This document shows positions 7,679-12,931 of a stretch of 16,735 nt of DNA, piece after piece. The DNA comes from Candidatus Cloacimonadota bacterium (lineage in GTDB: Bacteria; Hydrothermota; E44-bin80). Positions within the stretch are counted from its first letter, which is position 1, and every line of letters begins with the position of its first letter. The stretch is taken from positions 1 to 16,735 of the forward strand of contig SOKM01000171.1 in NCBI GenBank assembly GCA_004375785.1, read 5' to 3'. The position numbers were made by a program, and so were the translations under genes. The notes under the pieces are model-generated. The model was not told the origin of the DNA and searched no databases. It saw only the letters and a program-made list of their open reading frames with translations.

Positions 7679-7711
7679 GGAATTTTGCCACAAAGGCACA
7701 AAGACACAAAG
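7679..7711 (-). repeat. Promoter-linked 8-bp array, copy 2
   Basis: Three CTTTGTG heptamers (plus-strand CACAAAG at 7689-7695, 7697-7703, 7705-7711) at exact 8-bp spacing, then GCAAAATTCC and the -35 box TTGACT at 7678. It has the same layout as copies at 3131-3166 and 9229-9265. Confidence 0.85.
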
Positions 7712-7740
7712 ATTTCAGTGCCCCTTCAAAAAAAAATTAA

Positions 7741-7776
7741 CAGGGTAAACCCTGCACCGTATGGTTCAGGGTAAAC
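7741..7776. repeat. CAGGGTAAAC direct repeat with ACC(G)TATGGT-loop hairpin
   Basis: CAGGGTAAAC occurs at 7741-7750 and 7767-7776. CCCTG (7750-7754) and CAGGG (7767-7771) form a stem around CACCGTATGGTT, whose reverse complement (AACCATACGGTG) closely matches the loop at 5526-5537. CAGGGT (7741-7746) can alternatively pair with ACCCTG (7749-7754). Confidence 0.65.
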
Positions 7777-7779
7777 TCC

Positions 7780-7850
7780 GTTGCAGAGCAACTCATACCA
7801 CTCGCAAGAACCACACCGTTCCAAAGGAACTCCTACCGATGCGAAGCAAC
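7780..7850 (-). repeat. Mini-hairpin array 1
   Basis: Read on the minus strand, four units start at 7850, 7830, 7811 and 7792, a period of about 20 bp. Two are perfect: GTTCC-TTT-GGAAC (7830-7818) and GTTGC-TCT-GCAAC (7792-7780). Two are eroded: GTTGC-TTC-GCATC and GTTC-TTGC-GAGT. The perfect units are followed by GG and separated by spacers such as GGTGTG and GGTATGA. The array lies between the serpin-like gene and the transglutaminase promoter, in the direction of transcription. It is related to the array at 15521-15603. Confidence 0.75.
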
Positions 7851-7860
7851 TTTACCTTCA

Positions 7861-7934
7861 TCATACATCGTATATCGTACATCCCACTTCTCCCTACTCC
7901 TTAACATTCTTTCCTCCTTCATTCTCTTTACTAC
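7861..7934 (-). other. Purine-rich spacer with GGGATGTACGAT repeat
   Basis: Downstream of the serpin-like gene the minus strand is strongly purine-rich (GGAGTA, GAAGGAGGAAAG, GGAGTAGGGAGAAG). It contains GGGATGTACGAT (revcomp of 7874-7885) followed by ATACGATGTATGATG. The same 12-mer followed by GTAGGATGTAGG occurs at 14258 on the plus strand. I see no gene or recognisable terminator here. Confidence 0.45.
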
Positions 7935-9020
7935 TTACTCCATACTCCCTTCTGTTTTCTTGACCAATAACTCGGGATTGTCAACCCAGATTGCAAGATA
8001 AGGGTATTTGCTGTTTTTCTCTTTAAGATAAATTAAGAAAGGCTCGTCGAAAATGAGATATTTTGCTTCACTTCCATTCTTCGTCATCACTATTTTCGCA
8101 TCAGACTTAAGTAACGCGCCTTTTTGATCTAATTTGAAACGAATGTTTTGAATGGCTTTTATAATGAAATATTCCGTAAATCCTTTATTTACAAAAGGTT
8201 TGTTAGTTAATTCTCTGTATGAACGAATGACATCAAAATCGAATTTAGGAATCTTCAAGACATCGTCCTTTTCTAAAATTTCAGGTTTTGATTTTTCTAT
8301 ACGTGTCTGGATTGCTTCAATTGTCTTTACCAATGTTCTCTCTGGATTAAGCTTTGCCAGAATGATTTCATCATCAGGTGAATCAGATGTCAATCGAATG
8401 ATAAAATCGAAATCATCCTTATAATCAAGGATACTAACCTGTTTCCCAATATCTTTATGAACCTTACTTGCATATTTTTTAATTCCAAAACCCTTTACCT
8501 CAGCTGTTTCACCATTTGAGCTAAAAAGAATTGGGTCTTTAAGGTCTTCGAACTCTTCCTTGAATCTCAGGTTTTTGTATAGAAATGCGTACGCAAAGAT
8601 ATCATCTGAAGACATATGCTCATTAACTAAAGGAGCTTCGTCTTTGAATCTTTCTTTTAATGCCTTATTTATCTTTTCAATTATACCATCCTTTTCAAAA
8701 CCAACCATTGCTACATAGTTTTTTTCTGAAATATCTTCTTTAGTTGACAAACCTTTATTGAGCATTTTAACCATTGGTGGTTCATTCTGAAGTAAAATAT
8801 CTTCCTTGATTATATCCTCTTTTAACTCATTCCACGCCAACTGGAACGTAGAACAATAGAGCAGGTTTTTACCCTCTTTAATATTTGCTTCCATATGAGG
8901 GGTTATGATTGTTCTTTTGTAACTTTCCTTTTCTACTTCACCCTCATTCTGATTGTCAACACATGCTAAAATTAAGGAAAATAAAGAAATAACAATAGTT
9001 ATTTTTAAATATGTTTTGAT
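7935..9020 (-). CDS. Serpin-like lipoprotein with AUC start codon
   Basis: The frame is open from 9020 and gives 361 aa if the codon at 9020-9018 (ATC) is the start. From there it encodes a lipoprotein signal peptide (KTYLKI, hydrophobic stretch, ILAC with Cys20). The ATC is 6 nt after a perfect GGAGGT (9032-9027), and no ATG, GTG or TTG lies in frame before the ATG at 8894, which would cut off the signal peptide. The mature part has serpin features in order: NLLYCSTFQLAW (52-63, like the serpin N-SP-S-ALA helix), LKIPKFDF (255-262), QKG (299-301), a reactive-loop-sized stretch, then FDEPFLIYL (324-332) and a closing DNP. The loop is as long as in alpha-1-antitrypsin, but the hinge (GALLKSD) lacks the small residues that inhibitory serpins need, so protease inhibition is doubtful. 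Serpin assignment is by eye. It has its own promoter and is divergent from nadB. Confidence 0.6.
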   Translation of the reverse strand: MKTYLKITIVISLFSLILACVDNQNEGEVEKESYKRTIITPHMEANIKEGKNLLYCSTFQLAWNELKEDIIKEDILLQNEPPMVKMLNKGLSTKEDISEKNYVAMVGFEKDGIIEKINKALKERFKDEAPLVNEHMSSDDIFAYAFLYKNLRFKEEFEDLKDPILFSSNGETAEVKGFGIKKYASKVHKDIGKQVSILDYKDDFDFIIRLTSDSPDDEIILAKLNPERTLVKTIEAIQTRIEKSKPEILEKDDVLKIPKFDFDVIRSYRELTNKPFVNKGFTEYFIIKAIQNIRFKLDQKGALLKSDAKIVMTKNGSEAKYLIFDEPFLIYLKEKNSKYPYLAIWVDNPELLVKKTEGSME

Positions 9021-9026
9021 TGTTTT

Positions 9027-9032
9027 ACCTCC
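9027..9032 (-). promoter_or_regulatory. Shine-Dalgarno of the serpin-like lipoprotein
   Basis: Minus strand GGAGGT, 6 nt before the ATC at 9020. Its position is what argues that AUC is used as the start codon, since no canonical start lies within reach in this frame. Confidence 0.7.
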
Positions 9033-9071
9033 GTTTAATTTGCTTTTAACCAGAGCATGTTTGCAGGATTT

Positions 9072-9100
9072 TTTATAGCACAGGAATGTAAGTGTGTCAA
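9072..9100 (-). promoter_or_regulatory. Sigma-70 promoter of the serpin-like lipoprotein gene
   Basis: Minus strand TTGACA (9100-9095), 17 bp, TATAAA (9077-9072). The predicted +1 near 9065 leaves a leader of about 45 nt that includes GGAGGT. This promoter has no CTTTGTG array upstream. Between it and the nadB promoter (9101-9228) I see no gene or other element. Confidence 0.8.
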
Positions 9101-9228
9101 GGATTTTATAAGGACAGCTAATAAGAGCCTGAAAAAGTAAAACAAGAAAATGGAAGTTATGTTTAGGTTGTCATCTATCTGTAAAAATCTGTCGCTAAAA
9201 TTTTCCTGGAATTAGTGGAAACTAAAAA

Positions 9229-9265
9229 CTTTGTGCCTTTGTGTCTTCGTGGCAAAAAAAAATTC
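9229..9265 (+). repeat. Promoter-linked 8-bp array, copy 3 (upstream of nadB)
   Basis: CTTTGTG (9229-9235), CTTTGTG (9237-9243), CTTCGTG (9245-9251) at exact 8-bp spacing, then GCAAAAAAAAATTC and the -35 box TTGACT at 9266. It is in plus orientation, facing nadB. Confidence 0.85.
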
Positions 9266-9294
9266 TTGACTTTCTTGAAATAATCTATTATATT
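9266..9294 (+). promoter_or_regulatory. Sigma-70 promoter of the nadB-hpf-hprK operon
   Basis: TTGACT (9266-9271), 17 bp, TATATT (9289-9294). The predicted +1 is about 9301, giving a leader of about 76 nt with a hairpin and a small upstream ORF. Confidence 0.8.
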
Positions 9295-9330
9295 TAATCA
9301 GGAATGAATAAGAAAGGAAGAGGATAATAA

Positions 9331-9408
9331 ATGCCTGTTTTTCCTCAGATGGAGAAACAGGTTTATTTATATATAGATGATAAAATGCGATTTTCTTGTA
9401 GTTGGTAG
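9331..9408 (+). CDS. Possible 25-aa upstream ORF overlapping the nadB start
   Basis: ATG at 9331 follows a good ribosome site (GGAAGAGG, 9316-9323, 7 nt away) and reads MPVFPQMEKQ... to TAG at 9406-9408, in a different frame from nadB, whose ATG (9377) lies inside it. nadB itself has no Shine-Dalgarno. The first codons of this ORF overlap the leader hairpin, so its translation could open the hairpin. It may equally be chance; no homologue is recognised. Confidence 0.3.
   Translation: MPVFPQMEKQVYLYIDDKMRFSCSW
9334..9361 (+). promoter_or_regulatory. Hairpin in the nadB leader, attenuator candidate
   Basis: CCTGTTTTTCC (9334-9344) pairs with GGAGAAACAGG (9351-9361) over 11 bp with one G-T pair and a 6-nt loop. 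It is followed by TTTATTTATATATAG and then the nadB ATG at 9377. This resembles an intrinsic terminator placed inside the 5' leader, or a structure controlling ribosome access. It is not a riboswitch class I recognise. Confidence 0.45.
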
Positions 9409-10972
9409 CGGGATAACCGGCTTAACTTTTGCACATAAAGCTGCTCGGGAAGGCACTGTTATTATCGTTACCAAAAAGGAAAAAAGCGACGCAAACACAA
9501 ACTATGCCCAGGGTGGCATTGCAAGTGTTTTCTCTCCTGAAGATAGTTTCAAATTACACATCGAGGATACTATAAAGGCAGGCGATGGTCTCTCTCATAG
9601 AGATGCGGTTGAAATTATGGTCAAAGAGGGGCCAGAACTTGTTAAAGAATTGATGGATTTTGGTGTAGAATTCACAATAAAATCATCAGTGAAAGGAGAA
9701 AAAATTCTCGACCTTGGTATGGAAGGTGGACATTCAAAGAGAAGAATTGTCCATTCAAAAGACTTCACTGGTGAAACCATAGAGACTGCTCTTCTCAAGA
9801 CAGTAAAATCGGATAAAAATGTCAGAGTGCTTGAAAACCATACAGCCATTGACCTCATTCCTGATAATATTGATAGGCCAGGAAGATGTGTTGGAACCTA
9901 TATATTTGAAAATATTTCGGAAAAAATTATAAGAATATATTCAAGAGTTACACTGATTGCGACGGGAGGCGCAGGGCAACTATACTTGCATACAACAAAT
10001 CCTTCTATTGCAACAGGTGATGGAATTGCGATGGCATACAGGATGGGTGCACCTATCGCGAATATGGAATTTATACAATTTCACCCCACATCCCTCTATG
10101 AAAAAGAAGAGACAGAGAGAGCTTTCCTCATTTCAGAAGCCGTCAGGGGAGAAGGAGCATTCCTCAAAACGCAGGACGGTAAGACCTTTATGAAAAATTA
10201 TCATCCAATGAAATCGCTTGCTCCAAGGGATATTGTTGCTCGAGCAATAGATGCTGAATTAAAGAAAAGTGGAGATAAATATGTTTTACTTGATACTTCG
10301 CCAATCGGGACAAAGAACTTTAAGAAGCGTTTCCCTAATATTTATAATACTCTTGCTAAAAAGGGTATATTTCCAGTAAGTGATTCAATTCCTGTAGTCC
10401 CCTCTGCTCACTATCTCTGCGGCGGCATCGTTTCTGATACCAATGCGAGGACTTCTCTTAAAGGACTTTTTGCTGCAGGGGAGGCTGCATTTACAGGTAT
10501 TCACGGTGCAAACAGACTTGCAAGCAATTCCCTCCTTGAAGCCCTTGTTTTTTCAGAAAGAGCATTTAAGAGTGCAAAAAGAGAATTTAAAGAGAATCAT
10601 TTCATGTTAAAAAGACTCGCTATAATCGAGAAGAAAAGGGAAAATCGAGTAGAAAAAAATATTATTTTTCATAACAGAGAAGTAATAAAGAAGATAATGT
10701 GTGATTACGTAGGCATAGTAAGAAGGGAAAACAGATTATCAGCAGCATTGAAAAGGATAAAAACTATAAAAGAGGAGGTGAACAGAATTTTTGAATCTTC
10801 TCAAATTTTCCCGGAACTTATCGAGTTAAGAAATATTGTTCAGTTGGCGGAACTCATCACATTCTCATCATTTATGAGGAAGGAGTCAAGAGGGCTACAT
10901 TATATAATTGATTATCCAGAAAAGGATGATAGGAGATGGAAGAAAGATACGATTTTAAGGAAGGAATATTAA
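9377..10972 (+). CDS. nadB: L-aspartate oxidase
   Basis: 531 aa flavoprotein that oxidises L-aspartate to iminoaspartate, the first step of de novo NAD synthesis, in the cytoplasm. FAD-binding GSGITG at 10-15; NYAQGGIA (42-49), typical of NadB and the related succinate/fumarate flavoproteins; HPTS around His236; RGEG (257-260); LAPRDIVARAID (281-292) with Arg289 in the place of the catalytic Arg290 of the E. coli enzyme; SAHY with His345; and AGEAAFTGIHGANRLASNSL (367-386). Length is normal for the family. The ATG at 9377 is directly preceded by an in-frame TAG and is needed to keep the dinucleotide fold, so the start is secure although no Shine-Dalgarno is visible. It is the first gene of an operon with hpf and hprK; nadA and nadC are not nearby. 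Confidence 0.95.
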   Translation: MIKCDFLVVGSGITGLTFAHKAAREGTVIIVTKKEKSDANTNYAQGGIASVFSPEDSFKLHIEDTIKAGDGLSHRDAVEIMVKEGPELVKELMDFGVEFTIKSSVKGEKILDLGMEGGHSKRRIVHSKDFTGETIETALLKTVKSDKNVRVLENHTAIDLIPDNIDRPGRCVGTYIFENISEKIIRIYSRVTLIATGGAGQLYLHTTNPSIATGDGIAMAYRMGAPIANMEFIQFHPTSLYEKEETERAFLISEAVRGEGAFLKTQDGKTFMKNYHPMKSLAPRDIVARAIDAELKKSGDKYVLLDTSPIGTKNFKKRFPNIYNTLAKKGIFPVSDSIPVVPSAHYLCGGIVSDTNARTSLKGLFAAGEAAFTGIHGANRLASNSLLEALVFSERAFKSAKREFKENHFMLKRLAIIEKKRENRVEKNIIFHNREVIKKIMCDYVGIVRRENRLSAALKRIKTIKEEVNRIFESSQIFPELIELRNIVQLAELITFSSFMRKESRGLHYIIDYPEKDDRRWKKDTILRKEY

Positions 10973-10987
10973 ACCAGGGAGGAAGAG

Positions 10988-11284
10988 ATGGAGGTTTCAA
11001 TAACTTCGAGGCATTTTAAGTTATCAGATAAATTAAAGACAATGATAGAAGAGGAATTTGAAAAATTTAGAAAATATACAGACAGAATAATTGGTGCAGA
11101 AGTAATCCTTGAGAAAAACAGCCATAGAAAATCAGTCGAAATTAAAATAAGAGTGGATAAGTCTCTAATAACTGCGAAAGTAGAGGATTACGATTTAATG
11201 ATAGCAATAGAGAGAGGAATTACAAAGATGGAAAATAGAATAAAAAAACATATAGGGAAATATCACAGGAGAAGAAAAGGATGA
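10988..11284 (+). CDS. hpf: Short ribosome hibernation promoting factor (HPF/RaiA family)
   Basis: 98 aa, essentially a single S30AE domain. Typical features are the opening MEVSITSRHFKLSDKLK, the pattern VEIKIRVDKSLITAKVEDYDLMIAI and the basic tail KYHRRRKG. Members bind the decoding region of the 30S subunit and inactivate ribosomes in stationary phase or starvation. The C-terminal dimerisation domain of long HPF is absent, so this is the short type, which usually needs a partner (RMF in gammaproteobacteria) to form dimers; none is seen here. A strong ribosome site, GGGAGGAAGAG, lies 15 nt after the nadB stop. Its end overlaps the hprK start (ATGA), so the two are translationally coupled, as hpf and hprK or ptsN often are near rpoN in other bacteria. 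Confidence 0.92.
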   Translation: MEVSITSRHFKLSDKLKTMIEEEFEKFRKYTDRIIGAEVILEKNSHRKSVEIKIRVDKSLITAKVEDYDLMIAIERGITKMENRIKKHIGKYHRRRKG

Positions 11285-12270
11285 GAGTTAGAAGAGATAA
11301 TTTTACTGTCAAAGATCTGGTAAAAGACAAGAAACAAGAGCTTAAACTAAGTATTGTTAGTGGAGAGAAAGGGGTAGATAATGTAATTAAGACCGAGCAT
11401 CTTTCCTGCCCGGGACTTTTGTTATCAGGATTCAGTCAATATTTCAATGCTAATGCAATACAGATTCTTGGACCTCAAGAGATAGGATTTTTAAACAGGT
11501 TGAAAAGGAACAGGCTCAAGGAATCTATAAGACTCCTGTTAGGTTATAAGATTCCCTGTATTATTGTTTCTGATAATCTTGAAATACCTGATTTTCTTAT
11601 TAATTCCTGTAAAGAGAAAAAAATCCCACTTCTTTTGTCAAAAATAAAGCAGTGCGTTCTTATACATCAAATTCTCGACTATATTGAAATGACGACAACT
11701 CCTTATATCTATTTTCATGGAACACTTGTTGATGTTTATGGTGTAGGAATTCTTTTTACCGGGAAAAGTGGAATAGGAAAAAGTGAAACAGCATTAGCCC
11801 TTGTTTCAAGAGGACATAGACTTGTTGCAGATGATGTTATAAAAATTACAAGGAGAACATCGGGTATCCTGATGGGACAGGGAAAGGAACCTGTTGATTT
11901 CTTTCATTCTCATTTGGAAATTAGAGGGATAGGTGTTATAGACCTTTCGAGGATATTTGGTGTAAGAGCTACAAGGATGCATAAAAGGGTGGAGGTCGAA
12001 GTAGAACTCATAAAATGGGGAGAAAAAACAGACTTTGACAGAACTGGGCTTGAAGGAAAAACAAAGACACTTCTTGGAGTAGAAATTCCTTATAAGATAA
12101 TCCCACTGGTTCCTGGAAAAAATATTTCTGTTCTCTCAGAAATGGTTGCTCTGGAACATCTATTAAAACTTTATGGTTATGATACTCCGCGGATATTTAA
12201 CAAAAAACTTCTCGATATCCTGAAGCGAAAAGGCGAAAAATTCGCACAACTTGATAAAGACCAAGAATAG
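11281..12270 (+). CDS. hprK: HPr kinase/phosphorylase
   Basis: 329 aa, the usual length. The N-terminal half (1-135) resembles the HprK N-domain. The catalytic domain has His146 (FHG), Walker A GKSGIGKSE (161-169) followed by RGHRLVADD (177-185), the HprK signature LEIRGIGVIDLSRIFG (212-227), and PLVPGKN (275-281). The enzyme phosphorylates and dephosphorylates HPr on a serine and links carbon or PTS status to gene expression. No HPr, enzyme I or EIIA gene lies in the window, so the partner must be elsewhere. It overlaps hpf by ATGA. The three-gene operon ends here; the following spacer has only AT-rich inverted repeats. Confidence 0.95.
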   Translation: MRVRRDNFTVKDLVKDKKQELKLSIVSGEKGVDNVIKTEHLSCPGLLLSGFSQYFNANAIQILGPQEIGFLNRLKRNRLKESIRLLLGYKIPCIIVSDNLEIPDFLINSCKEKKIPLLLSKIKQCVLIHQILDYIEMTTTPYIYFHGTLVDVYGVGILFTGKSGIGKSETALALVSRGHRLVADDVIKITRRTSGILMGQGKEPVDFFHSHLEIRGIGVIDLSRIFGVRATRMHKRVEVEVELIKWGEKTDFDRTGLEGKTKTLLGVEIPYKIIPLVPGKNISVLSEMVALEHLLKLYGYDTPRIFNKKLLDILKRKGEKFAQLDKDQE

Positions 12271-12381
12271 ACAGAATATTAGATTATTAGATTACCAGAT
12301 AATCAGGTAAAAATAAAAGGAGAGAAGTTAAAATTAAATATTTTCTAATTTTAATGATATAAGTTATAATAATTATTATAT
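12271..12381. other. AT-rich convergent spacer with inverted repeats
   Basis: Between hprK (plus) and the receiver gene (minus). TTAAAATTA (12328-12336) and TAATTTTAA (12346-12354) are perfect 9-bp complements with a 9-nt loop, and ATAATAATTATTAT (12366-12379) is a perfect palindrome just past the receiver gene's stop. Either may act as a weak bidirectional terminator, but there is no GC-rich stem, so this is uncertain. Confidence 0.35.
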
Positions 12382-12729
12382 TTAATTCGTTATCTCTTTT
12401 ATCAGATGAGATATTTCATTAGGACTGAACGGTTTTTCAAAGAGATGTAGTCTTCCATTTTTGAAATGCGTCAATCCAGAAATAGCATTTGAAAAGAGAA
12501 GTAAATGGCAATCCTCTGGGATATAAGTATGAAATTTTTCACCAATTTTTTCAGTCCCCTCTGTACCATCAAAATCCCAGATTACTATGTTTGGATTTTT
12601 TTCTCTAATCTCTTCCCAAAGATTGTCTTTCTTCTCTATAGATAGAAGATGCAACTCCAATTGATCTATAATAGTAGTCATCATAAATGCAAAAGATGGG
12701 TCATCCGATATCATCATCGCTTTTTTCAT
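12382..12729 (-). CDS. Stand-alone response-regulator receiver domain
   Basis: 115 aa from ATG 12729. It has the CheY-like pattern: acidic pair Asp9-Asp10 after strand 1 (MMISDD), a candidate phosphoacceptor Asp52 at the end of strand 3 (IVIWDFDG; Asp54 is next to it), Ser80 after strand 4 (LLFSNA) and Lys99 in EKPFSP. The usual MP after the phosphoacceptor is missing (DFDGTEG), so phosphorylation is likely but not certain. There is no output domain and no adjacent kinase. The start is decided by GGAGGT (12742-12737), which is 7 nt from ATG 12729 but overlaps the GTG at 12744 and sits only 4 nt from ATG 12732. Transcription is predicted from a sigma-54 promoter just upstream, which is uncommon for a lone receiver and suggests control by an enhancer-binding activator. 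Confidence 0.75.
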   Translation of the reverse strand: MKKAMMISDDPSFAFMMTTIIDQLELHLLSIEKKDNLWEEIREKNPNIVIWDFDGTEGTEKIGEKFHTYIPEDCHLLLFSNAISGLTHFKNGRLHLFEKPFSPNEISHLIKEITN

Positions 12730-12755
12730 CATATTTACCTCCACTCTATATATTA

Positions 12756-12771
12756 AGCAAATTTTGTGCCA
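12756..12771 (-). promoter_or_regulatory. Sigma-54 (RpoN) promoter of the receiver gene
   Basis: Minus strand TGGCACAAAATTTGCT matches the sigma-54 consensus TGGCACG-N4-TTGCW at every specified position except one (A for G after TGGCAC). GG and GC are correctly spaced (-24/-12). The predicted +1 is about 12745, just upstream of the GGAGGT ribosome site, giving a leader of about 16 nt before the ATG at 12729. Position, orientation and fit agree. Confidence 0.8.
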
Positions 12772-12791
12772 CCTTCTCTATTTGGTCAAAC

Positions 12792-12809
12792 ATATTAAGA
12801 TATATTAAG
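12792..12809. repeat. ATATTAAG tandem octamers upstream of the sigma-54 promoter
   Basis: ATATTAAG at 12792-12799 and 12802-12809 are 10 bp apart, one helical turn, at about -47 to -64 relative to the predicted sigma-54 start. A third copy at 12750-12757 overlaps the -12 element. This could be a regulator-binding site for the receiver gene or rimO. The AT-rich background makes chance possible. Confidence 0.35.
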
Positions 12810-12917
12810 TCCATATACTACAATAAATTACTACTCTATGAAAATGCTTTTTCTTACAGCCTATTAAAATTAGTAAAAAACTCGAAGATAATGTGTAATA
12901 TATTTTATGAAAATTCG

Positions 12918-12931
12918 CATTTTGCAAAATG
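12918..12931. promoter_or_regulatory. Palindrome covering the rimO start codon
   Basis: CATTTTGCAAAATG is a perfect 14-bp palindrome whose last three bases are the rimO ATG. No Shine-Dalgarno precedes it. It could be an operator or a start-codon-masking hairpin. Confidence 0.3.

Noticed and set aside
7640..7699. Extra 20 codons in frame at the 5' end of the transglutaminase gene
   Set aside because: The stretch is the promoter itself (TTGACT-17-TATAAT) and precedes a normal signal peptide starting at 7639.
7781..7963. 60-codon plus-strand frame
   Set aside because: It is made of the hairpin array and pyrimidine-rich repeat spacer; residues are mostly Ser, Thr, Pro, His and Tyr with no family resemblance.
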